The position numbers and the translations under genes were made by a program. DNA of 28,330 nt, taken from assembly GCF_905372115.1 (NCBI RefSeq), contig NZ_CAJPNR010000024.1, forward strand, positions 1-28,330. Reading direction: 5' to 3'. Source of the DNA: an uncultured Streptococcus sp. Its GTDB lineage: Bacteria; Bacillota; Bacilli; Lactobacillales; Streptococcaceae. Positions 1-7,850 of this stretch are shown one piece after another (position 1 is the stretch's first letter; each line of letters begins with the position of its first letter). The notes below the pieces were generated by a model. The model saw only the letters and a list, made by a program, of their open reading frames with translations. It had not been told where the DNA came from and did no database searches.

Positions 1-178
1 CTGCTATTTTTAAAATATAGCCTTCCGAGTCTTTTTCAGCTGAAAATTCGACTTCATCACCGACATAAGGTGTCTGCCCTTTTTTGCGAAAATTACCCCG
101 CGCTCTGGTTTGATAAATCTGTCCGTCCGACTCAACATAATAAAAGCCAGCCAGAGCCTTAATGATTTTTCCTTGCAA
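1..178 (-). CDS. rsgA: Ribosome small subunit-dependent GTPase A (RsgA), N-terminal part
   Basis: This is the first 59 codons of a gene that runs off the left edge. The translation begins M(TTG)-QGKIIKALAGFYYVES and continues through RARGNFRKKGQTPYVGD, which is the N-terminal OB-fold of streptococcal RsgA (YjeQ), a circularly permuted GTPase that helps mature the 30S subunit. The GTPase and zinc domains are outside the window. The start is a TTG at 178-176, chosen because AAGGAG lies five bases upstream (189-184) and the family sequence begins here; no ATG is available in frame. A consensus extended -10 box sits about 30 bases upstream. RsgA often neighbours ksgA in streptococci as I recall; here a surface protein gene and a tRNA separate them. 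Confidence 0.93.
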   Translation of the reverse strand, partial: MQGKIIKALAGFYYVESDGQIYQTRARGNFRKKGQTPYVGDEVEFSAEKDSEGYILKIA

Positions 179-205
179 GATTGCTCCTTAAAAGTTAATA
201 CACTC

Positions 206-214
206 ATTATAACA
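206..214 (-). promoter_or_regulatory. Extended -10 promoter of rsgA
   Basis: On the minus strand this reads TGTTATAAT, a perfect extended -10 box (TG-n-TATAAT), 28 bases before the rsgA TTG start. No good -35 box is visible at the usual spacing, as is common for extended -10 promoters. Confidence 0.7.
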
Positions 215-326
215 AAAAAAGCGAGATTTAGCTTGCTTGTTTTGCATAGAAGACATTTCTTAAGGTTAGGTTCATTTTTCATAGGAAGCAGTTGTTTTAA
301 AATACTTGAGATGAAACTGACATGAT

Positions 327-363
327 AAAAGCGAACAAGCTCAAAAGAACCTGTTCGCTTTTT
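327..363 (-). terminator. Terminator after the CnaB adhesin gene
   Basis: An inverted repeat GCGAACA / TGTTCGC (331-337 and 352-358) is flanked by AAAA and TTTTT, so it gives a hairpin with a T-run on either strand. It lies just past the adhesin stop codon and insulates rsgA from the adhesin transcript. Confidence 0.8.
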
Positions 364-412
364 CATATCGAATGAGATATTTACTGTGCTTTTCAGTAAG
401 TCACAAAACTGA

Positions 413-3400
413 TTAGCTGCGTTTCGCCTTAGCCATCAACATTCCTCCTGCGAGAAGCGCTGCTAGGAAGCCAAGAATAGTAACAAGAAGACTTTCTTCC
501 TGTCCAGTACGAGGAAGAGCTTTTCCTCCGACTTTCGGAGCTTGACCGCCTAGCTTATCAGCAGAAACCTTCCCTTCAACACTCTCTTTCTTAGCAGGGA
601 CATGACTAAAGGTCAGCTGAGTACCGTTGATCTCAAGCTTGTAGCCATCTACTGGATCAGCAGCAACGCTATAGACAATTTCCTTACCGTCCTTGTACTT
701 AGGAAGGTCGCTAAAGTTATACTGCCAGCCATTTTCTTCTGACACAACCTCTTCTTTGATTGGTTTGCCATCTGCCAAGAGGCGAACAGTAATCTTAGAA
801 GGTCGCACCTTATCTTGATTTTCAGCATCTGACCATACCGCAGTTCCCTTAACAGCAATCTGTGTTGGTTTATAGCTATTAGTCAAAGTGAAGCTGCCAT
901 CTGTTGCTTGCTCTTGGCTACTGCTATAACCCTCAACCGTCACTTCCTCAAGGACTGTGTAGTTGATTTTCTTACCTTTCTTGTTCTTCGGCAGATCTTT
1001 GGACTCAAACTTCCAGTCAGTAGCTGCTGTCACTTCCAGCTCATCTACCACCTTGTCTCCGTCCAAAATCTTTACCTTGATAGATGCTGGGCGCTTGCCG
1101 TCTTGATTATTAGCATCATCCCAAACCTTTTGACCAGAGACTTTAACAGTTTCTGGAGTGTAGGAGTTGGTAATAGTGAACTTATCAATCTTAGTTTCAT
1201 ATTGAGCAACAGCATCTTCCTTAAGTGTGTAGGCAATCTCTTGACCATTTCTATATTTAGGCAGGTCTTTAGATTCAAACTTCCATCCATTAGCAGCTGT
1301 TACTTCAAGTGTATCAACAATAGTGCTTCCATCCATTACCTTAACTGTAATAGATATTGGGCGTTTGCCGTCTTGGTCATCTGCATCATCCCAAACTTTC
1401 TGACCAGAAACCTTCACTTGCTCTGGAGTATGAGAGTTGGTAATCTTCTGACCTTCTACCTTAGGACTGTAACCTTTTTCTTTCAAAGCGGCTACTGTTG
1501 CATCATCCTCTTTGACAGAGTAGGTAATCTCCTGTCCCTTGTCAAACTGAGGAAGATTGGTGAAGCTTGCTTTCCAAGTGTTAGCAGCTGCCTCATTATC
1601 AGCCGTCAAGGTTAATGTCTTGCCTGCGACAGCAATTGGATCTTGACCGTTTACTGAGCGATACAGCTGCACTGTGATAGAAGCCGGACGCTTGCCGTCT
1701 TGGTTATCAGCATCATCCCAGACCTTAGTCACAGCATATTCTGTACTTTGAGGAGTGTAAGAATTAGTAATGGTGAACTTATCAATCTTAGTTTGATATT
1801 CCGCAACTGCTTCTTCAGTAACAGTATAGGCAATCTCTTGACCTGCTGCATACTTAGGAAGGGCTTTAGACTCAAACTTCCAATCGTTAGCAGCTGTTAC
1901 TTCCAGCTCATCTACGACAGTATCGCCATTTTTCACTTTAACCTTAACAGAAGCTGGACGCTTGCCATCTTGGTTATCAGCGTCATCCCAGACTTTTTGA
2001 CCGGAAATCTTAATCATCTCTGGAGTGTAAGAGTTGGTAACTGTGAAATCTTTGATTTCTTTAGTGTAGCCAGCTACATCATCTTCCTCGATAGAGTAAT
2101 CAATCTTCTGACCATTTTCATAAACTGGTAGATTTTCAAATTTGGTTTGCCATTGATCAGCAGCCGTCACTTCCTTGCTAGTGACTTCTGTCTTGACACC
2201 GCCGACTGTCTTCATCAGCTTAATACTAATCTTAGTTGGACGCTTACCGTCTTGATTATCGCTGTCATTCCATGTCTTGCTGGCAGTGATTTCTGTCTTC
2301 TCTGGTGTATAAGAGTTAGTGATATTGTAGCCGTTGAGATTGGTTGAATAACCCGGTACAGCTTCTTCTGTCACTGTATAGGTGATTCGTTGGCCATCCT
2401 TGTAGACTGGCAAGCCGGTAAAGTTGTAAGACCAGCCTTCTGCCTCTCCGACTGTTTGAGTATTGACTTTTTGACCGTCAGCTAGCAGATTAACTGTGAT
2501 AGAAGCTGGACGTTTGCCATCTTGGTTATCGCCATCTTCCCAAGTCTTGCTTCCAGACACAGTCGTTGTCTCGGGAGTGTAAGAATTGGTGATGTTGTAA
2601 CCATCCACTTTGCTAGTATAACCTGGAACAGCTTCCTCACTTACAGTATAAGTGATTTCTTGGCCTGCTGCGTACTTAGGCAAAGCCTTGGACTCATACT
2701 TCCAGTCGTTAGCGGAAGTCACATTTTGCTCATCCACAACCGTATCACCATTCAGAATTTTAACCTTAACAGAAGCTGGACGCTTACCATCTTGGTTTTC
2801 CGCATCATCCCATTTCTTCTGACCGGAAACCTTGACCGTTTCTGGGGTGTAAGAGTTGGTGATGTTGTAGCCGTCCACCTTGCTCGTGTAGCCTGAGACA
2901 GCTTCTTCTGCAACAGTATAAGCAATTTCTTGACCTGACGCATATTTAGGAAGAGGATTAGATTCATATTTCCAACCGTTAGCAGCCGTCACTTCCTGCA
3001 CATCGACAATATCTTGGCCTTTCAAGATCTTGACTCTAACAGCATTTGGGCGCTTGCCGTCTTGGTTATCCGCATCTTCCCACTTCTTCTGGCCGGAAAT
3101 CTTGATGGTTTCTGGCTTGTAAGTGTTGGTCACTACAAAGCCATCAGCTGCATTGCCAGTTACCTGAGATTGATAGTGAGGGACCGCGTCTTCTTCCAGA
3201 GAATAAACAACTTCTTGTCCCTTTTCATATTTGTTCAAGTTGGTGAACTCGGTTGCCCACTGGTCAGCTTCAGTCAGAGTTCGGTTCTCAACTTCTGATT
3301 TCTGACCACCAACTTCTTTATAAAGTTTTACAACAACATTGGCAGGGCGTTTACCGTCTTGATTTTCAGCGTCATCCCATTTCTTGCTTGCTTTGATAGA

Positions 3401-5098
3401 GATTTTCTCTGGCGTACGACTATTGGTGACAGTGAGATTTTCCTGATCTACTTCTGGAGCATCGTAGCCATCAAGCTGATCTTCACCGATTGTATAGGTG
3501 ATTTTTTGACCATTTGTATCAAAGATTGGTAAATCACTTGTCTGAGCTGTCCACTCCGCATCAGTACTGCCACCAGTTACGGTCACTGTCTTATCAGCCA
3601 GTTTTTGACCGTTAGCGTAGACATCTACAGCAATAGAAGCTGGACGCTTGCCATCCTGATTGCTTTCATCTTTCCAAACTTTCTTGACTGTCAGCTTTTT
3701 GCTGGCATTTGGATCTACCGTATTCTTGACTGTTTTGACTGCACCATCAGCCTTGATGGTCACTTTCATCGGATTGCTGTCCAGTACATAGCCTTCCGGA
3801 GCTGTTACTTCTTCTACTGTGAATTGACCTTTCTTGATTTCTTCACTTGAGAAAGGCTGTGTAGAAACCCGACCGTTAGCATCTGTCGGCGGCAGAGTAA
3901 TCTCTTCACCGCTAGGAGTTGTCACCTTAAAGACAGCACCTTCCAGCATTTTGCCAGTCTTAGAATCTTGCTTGTAGAGAACCAGACTGTTGCTGATATC
4001 CGCTGTAATGACACCGCCTTCTGTAATCCGGCTGCTACGCTCTACTGTAGAACTCGTCTGACCAGGACGGTCATCTCTGAATGGCAGTTTTGTATTATCA
4101 ACTTCCATCTCAGCCGTATTGGATACTAAAGAACCATCAGCTGGTGAAGTTGTCATATAGTTCAACATAAAGGCACGATTGCCTGGGTTATTGATGGTTA
4201 GAGTAAACTCTGTATAAGTGTCATTATAGGCAACTGTATAATCTTGACCTTCTTTCAAGATAACAGAATTCGCAATACTTGATAAACTCTGCGTGTACTC
4301 CCCTTGGCGAAGGACAAATTGCTCCGGAACGAATTGCATTGGCGCACTGCTATCTGGAATTACATCCTTGATAACAATCGGAGAATTATAAGTCTTTTGC
4401 TGAGTATTGATACGAACAGTCCAGTTGTGCGAGTAGTCACCGTTCTTTCCTAGAATAGCCGAATTATATGGCTTCTTAGCAATGACTCCTCCAATCTTAG
4501 CGTAGTTTTCACCAGCTGTTGAAAAACTGCTCTGTTTGCGCTCGTTAATGGTTACCTTATGGCTCATCGCGCCTTGAGTTTCCTCAGGCTTATAATTCCA
4601 GTCCTGATCAGCGCCTACTGTCGTCGCCTGAAAATCAAAGAAGAAGCTCCCTCTTACTCCACTGGCAGTCGTTTTCGATCTATAATCTGCCAAATTCTGA
4701 ATAGTAACCGTGATCAGACCGCCCTTACCTGAACCATTCGATGTCATCTTAGCAGCTCCGAGCTGGACCTGCGTTTCATTATCTGTCAGGGTAAAGGTTG
4801 TACCATCAGCAATGGTTGCACCGTTCGGCACTGTAAAGGTAAAGGTATCCCCATCCTTGAGCTTGTTATCGTAAGCAGACAAATCAAAAACTAGCTCATA
4901 ACGATAATTTCCCCCTTGAACCAAATTGTAAGCACCGTTAACCTTGGTTGCTTCGCGGCCATTAGAGTGGTCCCAGATTTTAATATCTGTGATTGCATTC
5001 TTCAAAGCATCCGCTTGAGCAGTTGCTGTAAACAGCTTCAAATCCAGCAAAAACAGAAGGGGCAGCATCAAAAATAGCAGCCATTTTTTCAGTTTCAT
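413..5098 (-). CDS. LPXTG-anchored CnaB-repeat surface adhesin
   Basis: A 1561-residue cell-wall protein. Residues 1-30 are a signal peptide (KK, then a Leu-rich core ending near TAQADA). Residues ~30-350 resemble the N-terminal adhesive Ig-like domains of Cna/MSCRAMM proteins. A SpaA/prealbumin-like domain follows at ~368-460 (LYKQDSKTGKMLEGAVF, later EEVTAPEGYV). Eleven CnaB-type repeats span ~470-1500, each opening with a form of KVWDDADNQDGKRP and closing near ITNSYTPE. The sorting signal LPRTG is at 1528-1532, followed by a hydrophobic segment and the basic tail KAKRS. CnaB domains usually form internal Lys-Asn/Asp isopeptide bonds and act as a rigid stalk; sortase A should attach the protein to peptidoglycan. 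The ligand cannot be told from sequence. AAGGAG lies six bases before the ATG. It is monocistronic, with its own promoter and terminator. No sortase gene is adjacent, so a pilus role is unlikely. Confidence 0.93.
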   Translation of the reverse strand: MKLKKWLLFLMLPLLFLLDLKLFTATAQADALKNAITDIKIWDHSNGREATKVNGAYNLVQGGNYRYELVFDLSAYDNKLKDGDTFTFTVPNGATIADGTTFTLTDNETQVQLGAAKMTSNGSGKGGLITVTIQNLADYRSKTTASGVRGSFFFDFQATTVGADQDWNYKPEETQGAMSHKVTINERKQSSFSTAGENYAKIGGVIAKKPYNSAILGKNGDYSHNWTVRINTQQKTYNSPIVIKDVIPDSSAPMQFVPEQFVLRQGEYTQSLSSIANSVILKEGQDYTVAYNDTYTEFTLTINNPGNRAFMLNYMTTSPADGSLVSNTAEMEVDNTKLPFRDDRPGQTSSTVERSSRITEGGVITADISNSLVLYKQDSKTGKMLEGAVFKVTTPSGEEITLPPTDANGRVSTQPFSSEEIKKGQFTVEEVTAPEGYVLDSNPMKVTIKADGAVKTVKNTVDPNASKKLTVKKVWKDESNQDGKRPASIAVDVYANGQKLADKTVTVTGGSTDAEWTAQTSDLPIFDTNGQKITYTIGEDQLDGYDAPEVDQENLTVTNSRTPEKISIKASKKWDDAENQDGKRPANVVVKLYKEVGGQKSEVENRTLTEADQWATEFTNLNKYEKGQEVVYSLEEDAVPHYQSQVTGNAADGFVVTNTYKPETIKISGQKKWEDADNQDGKRPNAVRVKILKGQDIVDVQEVTAANGWKYESNPLPKYASGQEIAYTVAEEAVSGYTSKVDGYNITNSYTPETVKVSGQKKWDDAENQDGKRPASVKVKILNGDTVVDEQNVTSANDWKYESKALPKYAAGQEITYTVSEEAVPGYTSKVDGYNITNSYTPETTTVSGSKTWEDGDNQDGKRPASITVNLLADGQKVNTQTVGEAEGWSYNFTGLPVYKDGQRITYTVTEEAVPGYSTNLNGYNITNSYTPEKTEITASKTWNDSDNQDGKRPTKISIKLMKTVGGVKTEVTSKEVTAADQWQTKFENLPVYENGQKIDYSIEEDDVAGYTKEIKDFTVTNSYTPEMIKISGQKVWDDADNQDGKRPASVKVKVKNGDTVVDELEVTAANDWKFESKALPKYAAGQEIAYTVTEEAVAEYQTKIDKFTITNSYTPQSTEYAVTKVWDDADNQDGKRPASITVQLYRSVNGQDPIAVAGKTLTLTADNEAAANTWKASFTNLPQFDKGQEITYSVKEDDATVAALKEKGYSPKVEGQKITNSHTPEQVKVSGQKVWDDADDQDGKRPISITVKVMDGSTIVDTLEVTAANGWKFESKDLPKYRNGQEIAYTLKEDAVAQYETKIDKFTITNSYTPETVKVSGQKVWDDANNQDGKRPASIKVKILDGDKVVDELEVTAATDWKFESKDLPKNKKGKKINYTVLEEVTVEGYSSSQEQATDGSFTLTNSYKPTQIAVKGTAVWSDAENQDKVRPSKITVRLLADGKPIKEEVVSEENGWQYNFSDLPKYKDGKEIVYSVAADPVDGYKLEINGTQLTFSHVPAKKESVEGKVSADKLGGQAPKVGGKALPRTGQEESLLVTILGFLAALLAGGMLMAKAKRS
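600..3690 (-). repeat. Eleven tandem in-frame CnaB-domain repeats
   Basis: The block coding NQDGKRP recurs eleven times at a spacing of about 260-330 bases, nearest to coordinates 3655, 3350, 3055, 2785, 2515, 2245, 1965, 1695, 1370, 1100 and 825. Only the last unit departs from the motif (NQDKVRP). Adjacent units share stretches of near-identical DNA, so copy number could change by recombination or be misassembled from short reads. Confidence 0.88.
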
Positions 5099-5144
5099 AA
5101 CATTCTCCTTTTTTATTTCATTACCTAAATAAGTAATTAATCTA

Positions 5145-5173
5145 ATTGTAACAAATACTTGCTATAATGGCAA
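5145..5173 (-). promoter_or_regulatory. Promoter of the CnaB adhesin gene
   Basis: Minus strand: TTGCCA (5173-5168), 17-base spacer, TACAAT (5150-5145) with an extended TG-T element. It lies about 45 bases before the ATG. Confidence 0.75.
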
Positions 5174-5253
5174 TATCATAGAGCTATTTTAGTAAAGAAA
5201 AAATAGAAATTTTTCTGCTTTCTTCATACAGTGAAAAAAACTGATATTCTCTA

Positions 5254-5282
5254 TTGGCATTTTCACAAAAATAAGTTATAAT
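5254..5282 (+). promoter_or_regulatory. Promoter of tRNA-Leu
   Basis: TTGGCA (5254-5259), exactly 17 bases, TATAAT (5277-5282), ending 10 bases before the mature tRNA 5' end. Confidence 0.85.
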
Positions 5283-5292
5283 AGAATCTCAA

Positions 5293-5375
5293 GCGGAGGT
5301 GGTGGAACGGCAGACACGCATGCTTCAGGCGCATGTGCCCGTACGGGTGTGAGGGTTCAAATCCCTTCCTCCGCA
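5293..5375 (+). tRNA. tRNA-Leu (anticodon CAG)
   Basis: An 83-base class II tRNA. The acceptor stem GCGGAGG (5293-5299) pairs with CCTCCGC (5368-5374), and the discriminator base is A5375. The anticodon stem CATGC/GCATG encloses TTCAGGC, giving anticodon CAG (5326-5328), which reads CUG. A long variable arm (CCCG/CGGG) confirms the Leu class, and the T-loop reads TTCAAAT. The 3' CCA is not encoded and must be added. It is the only RNA gene here and is transcribed alone, divergently from the adhesin gene and convergently towards ksgA. Confidence 0.96.
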
Positions 5376-5383
5376 TAAAAAGC

Positions 5384-5411
5384 AATCCTATCATGATTGA
5401 TAGGATTTTTT
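5384..5411 (+). terminator. Terminator of tRNA-Leu
   Basis: A perfect 10-base-pair hairpin, AATCCTATCA-TGAT-TGATAGGATT, runs directly into TTTT, nine bases after the tRNA. Confidence 0.92.
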
Positions 5412-5480
5412 GTTATTATGAAGTAGAATTACACTGCAGAGAAAAGACAGAAATTTCACTTTCATATGTACCTCATTAGC

Positions 5481-5523
5481 AAAATAGAAGACCAGCTATG
5501 TAGAGCAGATCTTCTGTTTTTTT
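5481..5523 (-). terminator. Terminator of ksgA
   Basis: AGAAGA and TCTTCT arms (5486-5491 and 5510-5515) extend inward to about 12 pairs with one mismatch and one wobble. The hairpin is flanked by AAAA on the left and a T7 run on the right, so it can act in both directions. It borders the ksgA stop codon. Confidence 0.75.
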
Positions 5524-6394
5524 ATAATCCTTCAGACTTCAAAGCATCTGCCAGGCGCGCAAATTCCTCTAAACTCAGAGCTTCTCCCCGAACACTTGGA
5601 GATAAGTCAGCTCGTTCTAAAGCTGCTGTCAGTTTGCCTTTAGTCTCCTCTGACTTCCCAAAACAACTGGTCAGGTTATTCCATAGGGTCTTCCTGCGGT
5701 GGACAAAGCTGGCCTTGGAAACCTTGAAAAAGAATTTCTCGTCCTGTACTTCAACAGCTGGCTGGTCTCTGCGCACCATCTTGAGAATGGCCGAATCCAC
5801 ATTTGGCGCTGGTACAAAGACTGTCCGTGGCACGATAAAGGCAACCTTAGCCGTCATGTAATACTGCACCGCGATTGACAAACTACCGTAGGACTTGGTA
5901 TTCGGCTGAGCTGATATCCTATCTGCCACTTCTTTTTGCATCATAACGACGAACTCACTAAAAGGAATTCCGCTTTCAATCAAATGCATAAGAATCGGCG
6001 TCGTGATGTAGTAGGGCAAGTTTGCCACTACCTTGATAGGCAGGTCTGGATTCTTAAACTCTGCTATGTACTGAGCCAGATCAACCTTGAGAATATCCTG
6101 ATTAACCACTGTCACATTGTCAAAATCGCGCAGAGTATCCGCCAAAATCGGCACCAGCCGATCATCAATCTCAAAGGCCATGACTTCGGCAGCACTTTCC
6201 GCCAAAAATTCTGTCAATGCCCCAATACCAGGACCAATTTCGATGACATTGACCTTTTTGTCAATCTCAGCAGTATCCACAATCTTCTGGAGGATGTTGG
6301 TATCAGTCAGGAAATTCTGACCGAAAGATTTTTTAAAAGTGAAACCGTGACGCTCCAGAATGGCACGGGTCACACTATGGTCTGCAATACGCAT
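5522..6394 (-). CDS. rsmA: 16S rRNA (adenine1518-N6/adenine1519-N6)-dimethyltransferase
   Basis: RsmA (KsgA) dimethylates two adjacent adenosines in the 3'-terminal hairpin of 16S rRNA late in 30S assembly, using S-adenosylmethionine. The 290-residue length is normal. The Rossmann motif is IEIGPGIGALTEFLAE (~50-65), an acidic cofactor-contact region is FEIDDRL, and the catalytic NLPYYITTPI motif lies near residue 125. The C-terminal helical domain is complete. ATG 6394 is preceded only by a weak AAAGAGA site. The SDR gene ends 20 bases upstream, so it is probably translated from the tatD-rnmV-SDR-rsmA transcript. Loss of the enzyme gives kasugamycin resistance in many bacteria. Confidence 0.97.
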   Translation of the reverse strand: MRIADHSVTRAILERHGFTFKKSFGQNFLTDTNILQKIVDTAEIDKKVNVIEIGPGIGALTEFLAESAAEVMAFEIDDRLVPILADTLRDFDNVTVVNQDILKVDLAQYIAEFKNPDLPIKVVANLPYYITTPILMHLIESGIPFSEFVVMMQKEVADRISAQPNTKSYGSLSIAVQYYMTAKVAFIVPRTVFVPAPNVDSAILKMVRRDQPAVEVQDEKFFFKVSKASFVHRRKTLWNNLTSCFGKSEETKGKLTAALERADLSPSVRGEALSLEEFARLADALKSEGL

Positions 6395-6414
6395 GTTTTC
6401 TCTTTTCTAATTCG

Positions 6415-7269
6415 TTATTCGTTATTTTTTAAGGAGGTCATTTGCTCAAGCAAGGTGTAGAGTTTTTTCTGTTCTTCTTCCTCGTAAGCAAATGCATTAG
6501 CCTTAACTTCTCTGCATTTCTCATCATACAAAAAGCCTTCATAGGTATCTTCTGTAGATAAAGCTATATAGACTTTCGCCATCTCTTCAGGACTAATCGA
6601 AAATCTCGACTTAATTTTATACAGATTTTTCATAAAAGCGCTGAGGTGATCATAGCGGCGCATATCAACTTTGACATTGGTTACACGGATTGCCTGAATT
6701 TTGATGCCTTTCCACTGTTTCCGCATATAAAGGGACAGCATCAACAAGGCCAGCTTATTCTGATAATAGGTCTTAGCAGGACTGTAATGTTTTTGACCGG
6801 ATAAATTTTCAAAATCAAGCTTCATGAAAGGATAAAGCACCAGCCCTTGGGAAGAAATATTAATAATCCGACCACTTTCTGACTTTTCCAACAAGCCCTT
6901 CAACAAGGTAGAAAGTAAAAAGGGAGCAACCACGTTGGTCGCAAATTGCTTTTCTAATCCATCTTTGGTTATCACAAGACTTTTGATTGATAAATCAAAA
7001 TCAGCCGCATTGTTAATTAAAACATCTAGAGCGTCTTCTTTTTTAATATACTGTTCTACCGCTTGCCTGACACTTTTCATATCAGATAAATCAACCAAGA
7101 TATAATCTACATGCAGATTTCCTGTTTGTTGACGGATTTTCTCACAGGCTTGCTCAGCAGCTGCTTTTCGACGGCAAAATAGGGTCACTGACCACCCCTT
7201 TTCAGCCAACTGTTTTGCAGCCTGATAGCCAATACCACTATTGCCACCTGTAATAATTACTTTTTTCAT
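6415..7269 (-). CDS. SDR-family NAD(P)-dependent oxidoreductase
   Basis: A 284-residue short-chain dehydrogenase/reductase. The N-terminal nucleotide-binding motif is TGGNSGIGYQAAKQL, with CRRK after beta-2, an arrangement that favours NADP(H). NNAA is near residue 87, the catalytic Ser lies in INISSQG, and Tyr/Lys lie in YYQNKLA (YxxxK). The layout resembles the retinol-dehydrogenase-like/WW-oxidoreductase branch, but the substrate cannot be inferred. It starts 11 bases after rnmV and ends 20 bases before rsmA, so it is embedded in an RNA-maturation operon to which it has no obvious functional link. It is more AT-rich than rsmA and tatD, consistent with acquisition. The stop region contains the tandem heptamer AATAACGAATAACG. 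Confidence 0.88.
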   Translation of the reverse strand: MKKVIITGGNSGIGYQAAKQLAEKGWSVTLFCRRKAAAEQACEKIRQQTGNLHVDYILVDLSDMKSVRQAVEQYIKKEDALDVLINNAADFDLSIKSLVITKDGLEKQFATNVVAPFLLSTLLKGLLEKSESGRIINISSQGLVLYPFMKLDFENLSGQKHYSPAKTYYQNKLALLMLSLYMRKQWKGIKIQAIRVTNVKVDMRRYDHLSAFMKNLYKIKSRFSISPEEMAKVYIALSTEDTYEGFLYDEKCREVKANAFAYEEEEQKKLYTLLEQMTSLKNNE

Positions 7270-7280
7270 TTCTTACTCCG

Positions 7281-7850
7281 TTAGACTGAATATTTGAGCA
7301 TGGCTTCTTCCACTTCCACCAAAGTCACACCAAACAATTCCAAGCGTTTAAGCAGCTGCTTGCCGTTAGAATAGCCGATGCGGAGCTCTTCACCCAAATA
7401 CTCTCGACGCTGACGGCTGTCATTTGCCATAAGCAGACCTAGTCGTACAAGGTCGCCTTTGGTGATGTCAAAATTATCCTCATCATCAAAATATCCGACC
7501 AGCCCAGCTAACGCATGCTGTAAATCCTCAAATGAAGCATGCTCTACCCCAAGCGATTTACCCTTGTTCTTAGACTTGGGAGCCGCCTCATCTCGACGAA
7601 GAAAGGCATGCTGAGCAGTTGGCACTGCCTCCATAATCATTCGACGGATACGCTCACCATTGTAGTCTGGATCGGTAAAGACAATAACACCACGCAGCTG
7701 GTGCAGTTTCTCTATCCTCTCTAGGTCTTCTTCATTGATAGCAGAACCTCTCGTCTCGTAAGTGTCCACTTGGTAAAATCGCTGCAGATTGGCTGTATCA
7801 TCCTTGCCCTCAACGACGATTACTTGAGGGATTTTTATCTTCTCAGTCAA
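7281..7850 (-). CDS. rnmV: Ribonuclease M5 (5S rRNA maturation)
   Basis: RNase M5 trims the 5S rRNA precursor in low-GC Gram-positives, with L18 as cofactor in Bacillus. The product is a small TOPRIM protein: VVEGKDD carries the catalytic Glu near the N terminus, FTDPDYNGE carries the DxD motif near residue 65, and KSKNKGKSLGVEHAS follows. I place the start at a TTG (7850-7848), giving 189 residues, because the family begins right before the IPQVIVVEG strand and AAGAAGG lies about nine bases upstream. An ATG at 7877 would add nine residues but has no ribosome binding site and would lie deeper in tatD. With the TTG start the gene overlaps the tatD stop by eight bases, which suggests translational coupling. 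Confidence 0.93.
   Translation of the reverse strand: MTEKIKIPQVIVVEGKDDTANLQRFYQVDTYETRGSAINEEDLERIEKLHQLRGVIVFTDPDYNGERIRRMIMEAVPTAQHAFLRRDEAAPKSKNKGKSLGVEHASFEDLQHALAGLVGYFDDEDNFDITKGDLVRLGLLMANDSRQRREYLGEELRIGYSNGKQLLKRLELFGVTLVEVEEAMLKYSV

Noticed and set aside
221..240. A second hairpin (AAGCGAG / CTTGCTT) near the rsgA promoter as a terminator.
   Set aside because: It is short, contains a mismatch on the minus strand, and directly abuts the promoter; the stronger hairpin at 327-363 already serves.
10..366. A 118-codon minus-strand frame ending near position 10.
   Set aside because: It is out of frame with rsgA, crosses the terminator and the rsgA promoter, and has no ribosome binding site.
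600..3690. Regularly spaced repeats that could suggest a CRISPR array.
   Set aside because: The units are about 260-330 bases, imperfect, in frame, and encode CnaB domains of one protein.
908..3850. Several long open frames on the plus strand across the adhesin repeats (up to about 235 codons).
   Set aside because: They are antisense to the CnaB repeats and recur because the repeats recur. They lack ribosome binding sites and give low-complexity Leu/Ile/Cys-rich translations.
5293..5411. tRNA-Leu as a phage or element attachment site.
   Set aside because: No repeat of the tRNA 3' end and no integrase gene was found in the window.
5466..6460. Plus-strand open frames of 131 and 174 codons.
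   Set aside because: They are antisense to ksgA, which has full family motifs, and show no protein-like sequence.
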